Positions 16,657 to 25,158 of a DNA stretch of 64,000 nt are shown in pieces; positions within the stretch are counted from its first letter, which is position 1; each line of letters opens with the position of its first letter. Below the pieces are notes generated by a model. It ran no database searches, was not told the origin of the DNA, and saw only the letters and a program-made list of their open reading frames with translations. The position numbers and the translations under genes are program-made. The stretch is from Clostridiales bacterium (lineage in GTDB: Bacteria; Bacillota; Clostridia; Christensenellales; Pumilibacteraceae): assembly GCA_003533505.1 (NCBI GenBank), contig DQGD01000006.1:8460-72459 (forward strand), written 5' to 3'.

Positions 16657-16701
16657 TATGGTGTCGTTTGACAAAAAATTTTAAAAATGTCTTAAAAACG
16701 C

Positions 16702-16730
16702 TTGCAAAAATCGGCAAAGTGATATATCAT
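16702..16730 (+). promoter_or_regulatory. Promoter of groES-groEL
   Basis: TTGCAA, 17-bp spacer, TATCAT, followed by a leader of about 80 bases. Confidence 0.55.
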
Positions 16731-16816
16731 TATACTGCGCTTGAGCGAGGACTGCAAAGCGTCCATAGCTTTAGGCGCGACGATATAAAGCAAAAAGAAT
16801 ACGGAGGTATTTGTTT

Positions 16817-17101
16817 ATGAAAATCAGACCGTTGTTCGATAGAGTCGTTATCGAGCCTATCGACGCAGAAGAAAAGACCGCAAGCGGCATCGTTCTTCTC
16901 GCCAAGGACCAGGAGAAGCCGCAGATGGCTCAGGTTATCGCGGTAGGTCCCGGCGGCGTCGTGGACGGAAAGGAAATCAAAATGGAAGTCAAGGTCGGCG
17001 ATAAGGTGCTTTGCTCGAAGTACGCCGGCAGCGAATTCAAGGTTGACGGCAAGGAAGTTACCATTCTTCGTCAGAGCGATATTCTCGCCGTCGTCGACTA
17101 A
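16817..17101 (+). CDS. groES: Co-chaperonin GroES
   Basis: 94-residue heptameric lid of the GroEL chamber. It begins KIRPLFDRVVIEPID and contains the mobile-loop region EEKTASGIVLLAKDQEKPQM, with the C-terminal EVTILRQSDILAVVD. The ATG at 16817 has GGAGG nine bases upstream; a TTG two codons earlier is less likely. It lies 23 bases before groEL in the usual operon. Confidence 0.96.
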   Translation: MKIRPLFDRVVIEPIDAEEKTASGIVLLAKDQEKPQMAQVIAVGPGGVVDGKEIKMEVKVGDKVLCSKYAGSEFKVDGKEVTILRQSDILAVVD

Positions 17102-17124
17102 TTTAAGGGAGGTTTTATACTATT

Positions 17125-18762
17125 ATGGCTAAACAAATCAAGACCGGCGAAGAAGCCAGAAAAGCTCTCGAAAAGGGCGTAAATACCCTCGCCAATACCG
17201 TTAAAATCACACTCGGCCCCAAGGGCAGAAACGTAGTTCTCGGCAAGAAGTACGGCGCGCCGCTTATCACCAACGACGGCGTGACCATCGCTAAGGAAAT
17301 CGAGCTCGAGGACGCATTCGAGAACATGGGCGCACAGCTCGTCAAGGAAGTTTCCACCAAGACCAACGACGTTGCCGGCGACGGCACCACCACCGCTTGC
17401 GTGCTCGCGCAAGCCATCATTCGCGAGGGACTTAAAAACGTTGCGGCAGGCGCTAACCCGATTATCGTCAAGAAGGGCATTGCGGCGGCTACCGAAGCTG
17501 CCGTCGCGCACCTGAAGTCGATAAGCAAGTCTATCGATTCCAAGACCGCCATCATGCACGTCGCGGCTAACTCCGCCGGCGACGAAAAGGTGGGCGAGCT
17601 GATTGCCGACGCTATGGAAAAGGTCGGTAAGGACGGCGTTATCACCGTCGAGGAAAGCAAGACGATGCAGACCAACCTCACCGTCGTAGAGGGCATGCAG
17701 TTTGACCGCGGCTACGCTTCGGCGTACATGGTCACCAATTCCGACAAGATGGAAGCCGTGCTCGACAATCCGCTTATCCTTATTACCGACAAGAAAATCA
17801 GCAATATTCAGGAAATCCTGCCCATTCTCGAGCAAATCGTCAATCAGGGCGCTAAGCTGCTCATCATCGCCGACGACATCGAAAGCGAGCCCCTCGCTAC
17901 CCTCGTCGTCAACAAGCTGCGCGGCACGTTTAACTGCGTCGCGGTCAAGGCGCCCGGCTTCGGCGACAGAAGAAAGGAAATGCTCAAAGACATCGCTATC
18001 CTTACAGGCGGCACCGTCGTCAGCGAGGAAACCGGGCTCGAGCTTAAGGACGTTACCGTCGATATGCTCGGCAGGGCTAAGCAGGTCAAGGTCGATAAGG
18101 ACAACACCACTATCGTCGAGGGCGCAGGCTCGTCCGACGAAATCAAGGCGAGAATTAAGTCCATTCGCGCTCAAATGGAGGTCACTACTTCCGATTATGA
18201 CCGCGAGAAGCTTGCCGAACGCCTTGCTAAGCTCGCAGGCGGCGTTGCCGTTGTCGGCGTAGGCGCGGCTACCGAGGTCGAAATGAAGGAAAAGAAGCTG
18301 CGTATCGAGGACGCGCTCGCGGCTACTCGCGCGGCTGTCGAGGAAGGTATCGTTCCGGGCGGCGGCGTTGCGCTTCTTACCGCTATCCCCACTATCAAGA
18401 GGCTCGTCAAGACGCTCTCCGGCGACGAAAAGACGGGCGCTGAAATCGTGCTCAAGGCTCTCGAGGAACCGCTGCGCCAAATCGCTATCAACGCAGGCAT
18501 CGACGGCTCGATTATCGTCAACAACATTCTCACCGCGAAGAAGCCGTTTACTTTCGGTTATGACGCGCTGAAAAATGAGTACGGCGATATGGTTGAACGC
18601 GGAATTATCGACCCGACGAAGGTCACTCGCTCCGCGCTCCAGAACGCGGCTTCCGTCGCGTCCACCCTGCTCACGACCGAAAGCGTCGTTGCCGATATTC
18701 CCGAACCCGAGCCGGCAGCTCCGGCAGGCGGTATGGGCGGCGGCATGGGCGGAATGTACTAA
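17125..18762 (+). CDS. groEL: Chaperonin GroEL
   Basis: 545-residue chaperonin that folds proteins in an ATP-driven double ring with GroES. Typical sequences are present: TLGPKGRNVVL, the ATP-site loop NDVAGDGTTTA, the apical domain, and VEEGIVPGGGVAL in the C-terminal equatorial domain. The C-terminus is the flexible Gly-Gly-Met tail (GGMGGGMGGMY). The length is standard. A GGGAGG site precedes the ATG, and a strong terminator follows. Confidence 0.97.
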   Translation: MAKQIKTGEEARKALEKGVNTLANTVKITLGPKGRNVVLGKKYGAPLITNDGVTIAKEIELEDAFENMGAQLVKEVSTKTNDVAGDGTTTACVLAQAIIREGLKNVAAGANPIIVKKGIAAATEAAVAHLKSISKSIDSKTAIMHVAANSAGDEKVGELIADAMEKVGKDGVITVEESKTMQTNLTVVEGMQFDRGYASAYMVTNSDKMEAVLDNPLILITDKKISNIQEILPILEQIVNQGAKLLIIADDIESEPLATLVVNKLRGTFNCVAVKAPGFGDRRKEMLKDIAILTGGTVVSEETGLELKDVTVDMLGRAKQVKVDKDNTTIVEGAGSSDEIKARIKSIRAQMEVTTSDYDREKLAERLAKLAGGVAVVGVGAATEVEMKEKKLRIEDALAATRAAVEEGIVPGGGVALLTAIPTIKRLVKTLSGDEKTGAEIVLKALEEPLRQIAINAGIDGSIIVNNILTAKKPFTFGYDALKNEYGDMVERGIIDPTKVTRSALQNAASVASTLLTTESVVADIPEPEPAAPAGGMGGGMGGMY

Positions 18763-18796
18763 GCCTCGCGCTATAAGAACAAGTGAGTAAATAATT

Positions 18797-18835
18797 AAAA
18801 GGTCGCGACTTTCGATTAAGCCGCGACCTTTTTGT
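18797..18835 (+). terminator. Terminator of groES-groEL
   Basis: Stem AAAAGGTCGCG/CGCGACCTTTTT with a 14-base loop and a T-run. Confidence 0.85.
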
Positions 18836-18910
18836 GTTAAGTCGCAGTACATGCTGTTCGTTAAAATTTTTAAAAATGTCCGATTTGCGCTTTACTTCGT
18901 CATCAGAGGT

Positions 18911-19016
18911 TTGCCGAGGAATCTAGCGAAGCGTTAAAGAAATAATAAATGCGCCTGCGGCTGGATTCTTCGACTGCGCTATCGCTCCGCTCAGAATGAC
19001 ATAAGGTTTTATTGTT
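18911..19016 (+). repeat. MITE-like intergenic repeat, copy 1
   Basis: About 105 bp, nearly identical to 19188-19294; the differences are mostly single transitions. It starts TTGCCGAGGAATCTAGCG and ends near CTCAGAATGACATAAGG. With the bases just outside, the ends (TCATCAGAGG, CTCAGAATGAC) form an imperfect inverted repeat. It encodes no protein. Confidence 0.75.
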
Positions 19017-19187
19017 CTTAAACCTTTATTTTCAGTGTTTTGCTATGCGCAGACTGACATGAGGATTATTTCTTTTCTCCCGTATGTGATTCCATGCTTC
19101 GGCTTCGCCTCTCTTCTCGGACGACGAGTTAAACGGAGATTCCTCATTCGGGTTTTGATTACCCTACTTTATGCGTCATTCCGAGAC

Positions 19188-19294
19188 TTGCCGAGGAATC
19201 TAGCGAAGCGTTAAAGAAATAATAAATGCGCCTGCGGCCGGATTCTTCGGCTGCGCTATCGCTCCGCTCAGAATGGCATAAGGTTTTATTGTTT
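19188..19294 (+). repeat. MITE-like intergenic repeat, copy 2
   Basis: Second copy, with better preserved termini: GTCATTCCGAG at 19174-19184 against CTCAGAATGGC at 19267-19277. Such a palindromic non-coding block would fold as a long hairpin in RNA or single-stranded DNA. Confidence 0.75.
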
Positions 19295-19543
19295 TCAATC
19301 CTAAAAAAAAGAGAAGACACTTTTTTTCGCAAGCCGGATTCGCGGTGAAGCGCACTTCGAGCGTGCTTCTTGGCGCGAGCGGTCGTGACGGATACAAAGT
19401 CCCTTCCCTTTTCTATATGTGCAAGGAAGGGTTTTGCTGCGACGCTCTACCGGGGAGAGGTGATTGTCGCGCGGTCAATCCGTCCTTGTACTCTTATAAT
19501 GCGCAGTTTCCGAAAATATATGCGTTCGTAAGCTTAATTTAAG

Positions 19544-19578
19544 AAAAAAAACTCGGATTGATTTTCCGAGCTTTTTTT
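19544..19578. terminator. Terminator of rng (bidirectional shape)
   Basis: Short stem ACTCGG/CCGAGC extended by an A-run and T-run on the two sides; about 50 bases after the rng stop on the minus strand. Confidence 0.7.
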
Positions 19579-19625
19579 ATATGCGTTCGTTTAAGCCTCA
19601 TGACGCGATTATTTTTTTCATTACA

Positions 19626-21128
19626 TCAATAAAGAAGCTTTGCCGTTGCAGGTACGATGACGGCGGCGTCCTCGCTACCCTTGACGGTGAAGCGGCGGTT
19701 AAGCACTTCGGCATCGGGAACGAGGTAAATACGCTTATCCTTCCAAATCGTTTCGCAATCGGCGGTAAAGTATTTGCCCTTGAACATGGCTTCGATAAGC
19801 GACGGATTCATGCGGACGACGGCGGTTTTCATTTTGCCGTCGGCGAAAAGGCGCTTGAGTTCGGCTTTGATTTTTCTCGCAACGTAGTCGACGGACTGCG
19901 CGTGAGCGTCGCCGCCGCAATACGGGCACTCGTCGAGGAGCACGGTGCTGAGCTCTCTGCCCACTTTTTTCCTCGTGATTTCCACGAGCCCCAGCGCGGA
20001 CATGCCGATAACGCGCGTTTTCGTGCGGTCGTACAGCATTTCCTTTTTAAGCTCCTCCACAACCGCCGCCTTGTGCTCGTCGTCGGTCATATCGATAAAG
20101 TCGACGACGATTATGCCGCCGATATTGCGCAGTCGGATTTGACGGGCAATCTCGCGAGCCGCCTCGATATTCGCCTCGAAAACCGTTTCCTCATGGTTCT
20201 TTCCGCGAGCGAATTGCGCGGTATTGACGTCGATAACCGTAAGCGCTTCGGTATAATCGAACACGAGCGAAACGCCGCTCTTGAGCTTTACTCTGCGGTC
20301 GAGGAGCTTGTCCACCTCGCCCAAAATATTGAACGCGTCGAAGATGTCGTACTGACCGCTGTAAAGGCGCACCTTGTCGTAAAACTTGACATTGTGCTCC
20401 TTCATGACGTTGACGAGCGCGTCGACGGTGTCGGGGTCGTTGCACACGATTGCTTCTATATTCGACGACAGCATGTCGCGGACGTTCCTGAAAATCAGGT
20501 CGCCGTCGCTGTACACCTGCGCGATGCCGTCGGCGGCGTTGTAGGCGGCGAGAATCTTCTTCCACTGCTCTAAAAGCCGCTTTACCTCGTCGACGATTTC
20601 GCTTTTTTTCGCGTCCATGGATGCGGTTCTGGCGATAAAACCGCCGCCTGCCGGCTTCAGTTTTTCCAGCATCGCAGTCAGTTTTTCGCGCATTTCGGCA
20701 TCGTTGATTTTATTGGAAACTCCGACAAAATCCAGCGTCGGCAGGTAGATTACATATCTTCCGGGTATGGTTATGGTGGTGGTAAGGCGCGCGCCCTTGG
20801 TGCCGATTTCCTCTTTCGTTGCCTGCACCATGACGTAGTCGCCTTCCTTGACGTCAAGCAGTTTCGGCATTACGCCGGCGTTGCCGAGGACGGACTTGTG
20901 TCCCATCGTTTCCTCAACCGACAAAAAGCCGTTTTTTGCATTGCCGAAATTGACAAAAGCCGATTGCAGTCCCGTGAGTACGGTCTCGACCCTGCCCTTA
21001 TAAATATTGCCGGTAATGTACGACGAATCCTTGTATTCGACGTAGTGCTCCTTGAGCTTACCTGCTTCAACCAGCGACACGCTGGACATGTATGATTCGA
21101 CGTCTATGAGAATAAGTCCCGTTTTCAC
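19626..21128 (-). CDS. rng: Ribonuclease G/E family endoribonuclease
   Basis: Single-strand endoribonuclease for rRNA maturation and mRNA decay. The 500-residue protein has an S1 domain (about 35-125, from GNIYKGRVETVLTGLQSAFV), the DNase I-like catalytic core with acidic residues in TVIDVNTAQF and IIVVDFIDM, and the zinc-link CPYCGG. It lacks RNase E's long C-terminal scaffold, so RNase G-like is the better name. The start is GTG at 21128 with a GGACGGG site upstream. The leader of about 85 bases carries a perfect GC palindrome. Confidence 0.92.
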   Translation of the reverse strand: MKTGLILIDVESYMSSVSLVEAGKLKEHYVEYKDSSYITGNIYKGRVETVLTGLQSAFVNFGNAKNGFLSVEETMGHKSVLGNAGVMPKLLDVKEGDYVMVQATKEEIGTKGARLTTTITIPGRYVIYLPTLDFVGVSNKINDAEMREKLTAMLEKLKPAGGGFIARTASMDAKKSEIVDEVKRLLEQWKKILAAYNAADGIAQVYSDGDLIFRNVRDMLSSNIEAIVCNDPDTVDALVNVMKEHNVKFYDKVRLYSGQYDIFDAFNILGEVDKLLDRRVKLKSGVSLVFDYTEALTVIDVNTAQFARGKNHEETVFEANIEAAREIARQIRLRNIGGIIVVDFIDMTDDEHKAAVVEELKKEMLYDRTKTRVIGMSALGLVEITRKKVGRELSTVLLDECPYCGGDAHAQSVDYVARKIKAELKRLFADGKMKTAVVRMNPSLIEAMFKGKYFTADCETIWKDKRIYLVPDAEVLNRRFTVKGSEDAAVIVPATAKLLY

Positions 21129-21158
21129 TGTGTTCCCGTCCGAGGGGCGAAAAATTAT

Positions 21159-21174
21159 CCCCTGCGCGCAGGGG
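21159..21174 (-). promoter_or_regulatory. GC-rich palindrome in the rng leader
   Basis: CCCCTGCGCGCAGGGG is a perfect 16-base palindrome. It lies in the predicted 5' untranslated region, about 30 bases before the GTG, where RNA would form a 6-bp stem with a CGCG loop. Confidence 0.5.
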
Positions 21175-21217
21175 AAACGCCACCCAAAAAAAACCGCTTC
21201 TGCGATTTTTCACTCGT

Positions 21218-21246
21218 ATTATAGCACACTTTTACGGTAAAAACAA
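21218..21246 (-). promoter_or_regulatory. Promoter of rng
   Basis: Minus strand TTGTTT, 17-bp spacer, TATAAT, giving a leader of about 85 bases. Confidence 0.55.
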
Positions 21247-21308
21247 CGAAAACCGCCTCTGTTTTCACTTTTTTTACACAAAATAAGGCGGCTAATCGAA
21301 GAAAACGT

Positions 21309-22232
21309 TTATTTTTTAATCACCGCTCGCTTTTTTAGGGCTAAACGCGCCACCTCTCCCACCGTGCCCGAAAGGCTTTTGCCGTCAACGCGCTCGAGCT
21401 CGGTTTCGGTGATTACGGCAACTGTTTCAAAAGCTCCGTCGACGACGCGAAATTCGGTGTAGTATTCGCAGTTGAGCGAGCGAAGAAGCGAGCGCGCCGG
21501 GGCATTCGCGGCGATTACGACGGTGCGGAGCGGCAAGCCTTTTTTCGATTTTTCCGCGCGATAAGCCAAGCCGTATAGCCGCTTGTACGCGCAGTGTTTG
21601 TCGGGCACGAACGCCGAAAACAGCATAAACGCCGACATGGTAGCGAAGGTCGGGTTAAGCCCGTAAAACAACGATAAGACGAACGCCGCCGCGAATACCG
21701 CTCCCACGATAAAGCCGATAATCCTTAGCTTTTTGTACGCCCTCTCGCGCGGCGTTTTTTCGGAGGCGAACGCGAGCGCGAGTCTGCCGCCGTCGAGCGG
21801 ATACACGGGCAAAACGTTGGTGGCGGCTATCGTCACGTTTGCCAGCGCAAAGTCCTCGGTAAAATATTGCATAGCCGGCACGAGCCACCATACCGCGGCA
21901 AATACAATCGCCAGCACGACGTTGAGAAGCGGCCCCGCGACTGCGATTTTCCTCTCGTCGCGAGGGCTTGCGCCGTCGAAAACGCCTATCAGCGCGGCGC
22001 CGTAGGGCATCAGCCGAAACTCGCCTAGCCGATAACCCAATCTGTTCGCAACCGCGGCGTGCGCGATTTCATGAAGCACTATCGCGACGAAATAGGAAAC
22101 GAATTTATCGAACTTTCCGAGAATTATCGACGCGAGCGCAATCAGATACACGAGAAGCGATATTTTTACGCTGAGCCCTCCCTTTGCTTCCGACTCGCCG
22201 ACGCTCGCGCTTTTCGTCGATTTTTCGCTCAT
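21309..22232 (-). CDS. M50 family (site-2 protease-like) intramembrane metalloprotease
   Basis: 307-residue polytopic membrane zinc protease related to SpoIVFB. The zinc motif HEIAH lies in a membrane helix (VAIVLHEIAHAAVANRLG) and the distal Asp ligand is in NVLPVYPLDGGR. Several hydrophobic segments run between about 20 and 200, followed by a soluble C-terminal domain of about 100 residues where SpoIVFB-type proteins carry a CBS-like region. The start at 22232 is chosen because GAGGTG lies seven bases upstream; an ATG seven codons earlier has no ribosome binding site. A sporulation role (pro-sigma K processing) is possible, but its partner SpoIVFA is not adjacent. Confidence 0.82.
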   Translation of the reverse strand: MSEKSTKSASVGESEAKGGLSVKISLLVYLIALASIILGKFDKFVSYFVAIVLHEIAHAAVANRLGYRLGEFRLMPYGAALIGVFDGASPRDERKIAVAGPLLNVVLAIVFAAVWWLVPAMQYFTEDFALANVTIAATNVLPVYPLDGGRLALAFASEKTPRERAYKKLRIIGFIVGAVFAAAFVLSLFYGLNPTFATMSAFMLFSAFVPDKHCAYKRLYGLAYRAEKSKKGLPLRTVVIAANAPARSLLRSLNCEYYTEFRVVDGAFETVAVITETELERVDGKSLSGTVGEVARLALKKRAVIKK

Positions 22233-22257
22233 ACATTCACCTCGACTATTCATTATA

Positions 22258-22295
22258 TTAAAAAAGCCGCCCCGATATTACTATACGGGAACGGC
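22258..22295 (-). terminator. Terminator of minD-minE
   Basis: Imperfect stem GCCGTTCCCG/CGGGGCGGC followed on the minus strand by TTTTTT. Confidence 0.7.
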
Positions 22296-22328
22296 TATAT
22301 GGAAGGAGAACAGAAAAGCGCGTTAATG

Positions 22329-22580
22329 CTAGGACAGCAGTCTGCCGATGTCTATGAGTCTGTCGGTCACGGCTCTGACGGTGAGCACATACTCGCCGTT
22401 TTCGGTCAAATCCATGTACACCTTGAGGTCGTCGGAACCTATGTACATATAGTTGGTGAGAAGCTTGTATTGGTCGGAGCGGAGCACTCTCAGCATGCTC
22501 TCGATGGCGGAAACTTTATCCTCCATCGCCACGGTTTTAAGTCGGCGCTTCGCCGCGTCGCGTTTGATTGTAGTTGCCAC
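22329..22580 (-). CDS. minE: Cell division topological specificity factor MinE
   Basis: 83-residue partner that stimulates MinD ATPase and drives Min oscillation. The N-terminal MinD-interacting helix region (AAKRRLKTVAMEDK) and the C-terminal dimerisation region (LKVYMDLTENGEYVLTVRAV) fit the family in length and order, though similarity is modest. The start is GTG at 22580 with AAGGAG upstream. It follows minD by 17 bases. Confidence 0.8.
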   Translation of the reverse strand: MATTIKRDAAKRRLKTVAMEDKVSAIESMLRVLRSDQYKLLTNYMYIGSDDLKVYMDLTENGEYVLTVRAVTDRLIDIGRLLS

Positions 22581-22597
22581 GGGGTTATCTCCTTGTT

Positions 22598-23392
22598 TTA
22601 CACGATTTTGCGCATTTTTCGTCTTATGCCGCCGAATATTCCTCGGTATCTTCGCCCGGCGTCGTACACCGTGCCCGTGCCGTATCGGAGCATTTTGGTC
22701 AGCATAAGCGTCGCGATATAGCCCTCGCTCCTGCGGCTCTGCGGCAGCGACAGCGTGCTGAGCATATTGATTCCGTCGTCGTCGGGAATCGCGCCGATTA
22801 CGGGGGCGGACAGCATTTCTCTCACGTCGTCCACGCCTGCCGACGTTCCGTCGTACTCCATGTCGCCCCTTACGCGGTTTAGCACCACCGAAACGGAGCG
22901 CAGCCGATAGCTGTCCAATAGCTTTATCACTTTTTCGGCGTCGCGCAGCGCGGAGACATGCGGAGTTGCGACAACGATTGCCTCATCCGCCGCCGCAACT
23001 GCGCGGTGAAAACCGAGTTCGATTCCTGCCGGGCAGTCGATGAGAACGTAGTCGAAACGCGTCCTGAGCGACGCTACCACCGCGCGCACCGACTGCGAAT
23101 CCACGCGGCTGCGGTCGTAGCTGTGAGCCGACGGAAGCACATACAAATCTCTTGCGCATTCGTCCTCGACAAGCGCCTGTTTGACCCGGCAGCGGTTTTC
23201 GATTACGTCGACGATGTCGTAAACGACCTTGTTTTCCACGCCCGTTACGACGTCGAGGTTGTTGAGCCCCATGTCCGCGTCGACGAGCACGACTTTCAGC
23301 CCCATCGACGCAAGTATTCTGCCGACGTTTACCGTCAGCGTAGTTTTGCCGACTCCGCCTTTGCCCGACGTTATTACTATAGCTCTCGCCAT
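22598..23392 (-). CDS. minD: Septum site-determining ATPase MinD
   Basis: Membrane-bound ParA-type ATPase of the Min system. The deviant Walker A GKGGVGKTT is at residues 10-18, switch regions DADMGLNNLD and IDCPAG follow, and the C-terminal amphipathic membrane-targeting helix is FGGIRRKMRKIV. The 264-residue length is standard. GGAGG lies before the ATG. minE follows, but minC is not in the window, and mreC and mreD, often upstream in related operons, are also missing. Confidence 0.93.
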   Translation of the reverse strand: MARAIVITSGKGGVGKTTLTVNVGRILASMGLKVVLVDADMGLNNLDVVTGVENKVVYDIVDVIENRCRVKQALVEDECARDLYVLPSAHSYDRSRVDSQSVRAVVASLRTRFDYVLIDCPAGIELGFHRAVAAADEAIVVATPHVSALRDAEKVIKLLDSYRLRSVSVVLNRVRGDMEYDGTSAGVDDVREMLSAPVIGAIPDDDGINMLSTLSLPQSRRSEGYIATLMLTKMLRYGTGTVYDAGRRYRGIFGGIRRKMRKIV

Positions 23393-23515
23393 CGCTTCGC
23401 CTCCGTTCTTCCTTCCGATTCGCTTTGCCTAAACATTGTAACGCGTGTAAGTGCGCAAAAAAGCGCGGTTACAATCGAATTTGCGCATATTTTGGCGTTT
23501 TTGCCTTGCCGCACG

Positions 23516-23549
23516 CAAAAAAACCGACGGGGTTGGATTTCCGTCGGTT
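23516..23549 (-). terminator. Terminator of the mreB-like gene
   Basis: Perfect 9-bp stem AACCGACGG/CCGTCGGTT; the minus strand continues with a T-run. It separates ppx-maf-mreB from minDE. Confidence 0.85.
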
Positions 23550-23588
23550 ATAGTCGCGTTTACATTATTCGGTTGCGCCCGCGCGCCG

Positions 23589-24599
23589 TTAAAGCTGGAC
23601 GTTGATTTGCTTTATGAGTTCCTTGTTGCCGATAAGCCTGCCGGCTCCCGAAATCGAGGTGTACTCGGGGTCCTCGGCAATCGTCACGGGCACGCCGAGA
23701 ACGTCTTTAAGCACGCGTTGCAGCCCGGGGATTTTCGCTCCGCCGCCGCAGACGTACAGCCCCTGACCGTGCACTCTTGCCGCGAGCTCGGGCGGACAAA
23801 GGTTGAGTATGCCCTCTACCGCCTCCGCGATGTGCGAATAGTACGGCAGCAACGCCTCGTACACGTCGGTAGCGTACACGCTGAGCGAAGCCGGGGTCAT
23901 GGTGTTGGTGTTTATGCCTCGCACCTCCATTGCCGAAACGTCGTTCGGGTAAAGGCTGCCGATTTCCTCTTTGACTCTGCGAGCCGTCCTCGCGCCTATT
24001 TTCAAGCCGTACTTGCCGATAACGAAGTCGACGAGCGCGTTGTCCATCATGTTGCCGCCCACGTTGACCGAGCAGCCGCTGACCGTTCCGCAAAGACTGA
24101 TGAGCGCGATTTCCGTCACGCCGCCGCCGATATTGGCGACAAGTCCGCCGCACGGCTCGTCTATCGGAAGGTCGAATCCGAGCGCGGAAACCATTACGCC
24201 GTCTATGAGCGTGGTTTCGGCTACGCCTGCCTCGCGGAAAATGTCTTCATAGGTCTTTCTCTCGCCCACGGTAAGCCCCGTAGGCACGGCAATCAGCGCG
24301 CGTATTTTGGGGAATATGACGTAGACGGGCAGCACGCGCTTTATGAACTCGGTGAGCATCTTTGCGCATGCCTCTTCGTCCTCGATGTAGCCGTCTACAA
24401 TCGGACAGACGACGCGCGTTTTTTCGGGCGCACTCCCCTGCATCGCCACCGCTTTGTAACCGGCTGCGAGCACTTTTTTCTTGTCGTCGTCGCCGACGAA
24501 CGCCACTACCGACGGTTCTCTCAGAACTACGCCTGCGCCCGACAGGTATATTGTGGTGAACGAGGTACCTACCTCGACGGCGATATCCATAGCTGCCAT
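23589..24599 (-). CDS. MreB/Mbl-like actin homologue with altered ATP-site residues
   Basis: 336 residues with the full MreB fold: VVLREPSVVAF after strand 2, VAVPTGL-like IAVPTGLTVGERK, and the adenosine-motif CGGGAKIPGL near 290. MreB filaments organise cell-wall synthesis under the membrane. Two conserved acidic residues differ: the phosphate-1 DxGT reads EVGT (E9) and the phosphate-2 DIGGGTTE reads NIGGGVTE (N156). ATP hydrolysis may therefore be weak. The gene lies one base after maf (TGATATG), so the two are translationally coupled. GGAGG is 12 bases before the first ATG; an internal ATG three codons on is an alternative. A catalytically normal MreB may exist elsewhere. Confidence 0.85.
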   Translation of the reverse strand: MAAMDIAVEVGTSFTTIYLSGAGVVLREPSVVAFVGDDDKKKVLAAGYKAVAMQGSAPEKTRVVCPIVDGYIEDEEACAKMLTEFIKRVLPVYVIFPKIRALIAVPTGLTVGERKTYEDIFREAGVAETTLIDGVMVSALGFDLPIDEPCGGLVANIGGGVTEIALISLCGTVSGCSVNVGGNMMDNALVDFVIGKYGLKIGARTARRVKEEIGSLYPNDVSAMEVRGINTNTMTPASLSVYATDVYEALLPYYSHIAEAVEGILNLCPPELAARVHGQGLYVCGGGAKIPGLQRVLKDVLGVPVTIAEDPEYTSISGAGRLIGNKELIKQINVQL

Positions 24600-24600
24600 A

Positions 24601-25158
24601 TCAAAAGTTTTCCTCCAATGTTTTTTCGACGAGCGCGACGGGCAGTCCGATTACGTTGTCCTCGTCGCCATCCGTCCGGGTCGTGAACGCCCTGACTTCC
24701 GCGTCCTGAAGCCCGTAGCCGCCGGCTTTGTCCATAGGACTGCCGGTCGCGACGTAGCGCGCGATTTCGTCTTCGGTAATTTCGCGAAACGTAACCCTCG
24801 TGACCGCGCTTTTGACCACGGTTTTATCTCCGTTTACGAGCGCGACGCCGGTGATTACCTCGTGGGTTTTACCCGACAGTAATCGCAAAAACTCGCGAGC
24901 CTCCTCTTCGCTCGCGGGCTTTCCGAGTACTCTTTTGTCAAGCGCGACAATCGTGTCCGCGCCGAGCACGAGTCCGCCGCGAGAAGCGAACACGCTTTCC
25001 GCCTTGCATAGCGCAAGTTTTTCGGCTTTTTCGCGAGGACCATCCGCCTCGACAAGGCTTTCGTCCGCTCCGGACGGGAAAATATCGACGTCCAAGCCCT
25101 TTATTTTCGCGATGAGCTCGCGCCGTCGCGGCGAGGCGCTGGCGAGCGTAAGCCTCAT
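24601..25158 (-). CDS. maf: Maf family nucleoside triphosphate pyrophosphatase
   Basis: House-cleaning pyrophosphatase that hydrolyses dTTP, UTP or modified pyrimidine nucleotides. The 185-residue protein has LASASPRRRELI at the N-terminus, the catalytic DTIV in LGADTIVALD, KP in GKPASEEEA, and GGYGLQD. It overlaps ppx by four bases (ATGA) and is followed one base later by the mreB-like gene; the maf-mreB link is a classic cell-division neighbourhood. Confidence 0.93.
   Translation of the reverse strand: MRLTLASASPRRRELIAKIKGLDVDIFPSGADESLVEADGPREKAEKLALCKAESVFASRGGLVLGADTIVALDKRVLGKPASEEEAREFLRLLSGKTHEVITGVALVNGDKTVVKSAVTRVTFREITEDEIARYVATGSPMDKAGGYGLQDAEVRAFTTRTDGDEDNVIGLPVALVEKTLEENF

Larger units (their letters stand above)
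16453..16816. other. Divergent intergenic region between dCMP deaminase and groES
   Basis: Holds the groES control region: a CIRCE-like half site and inverted repeat (16620-16656), a TTGACA hexamer at 16668-16673, a promoter at 16702-16730 and the groES ribosome binding site. No coding sequence was seen. Confidence 0.6.
18836..19543. other. Gene-free region with paired repeats
   Basis: About 700 bases without a credible gene. It holds two copies of a roughly 105-bp repeat (18911-19016, 19188-19294) and a weaker hairpin with stem CCCTTCC/GGAAGGG followed by TTTTGC at 19401-19436. The short open frame at 19345-19542 has no ribosome binding site or recognisable content. Confidence 0.6.

Noticed and set aside
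19345..19542. A 65-codon plus-strand frame
   Set aside because: No ribosome binding site or recognisable content, and it runs through a hairpin in the repeat-bearing gap.
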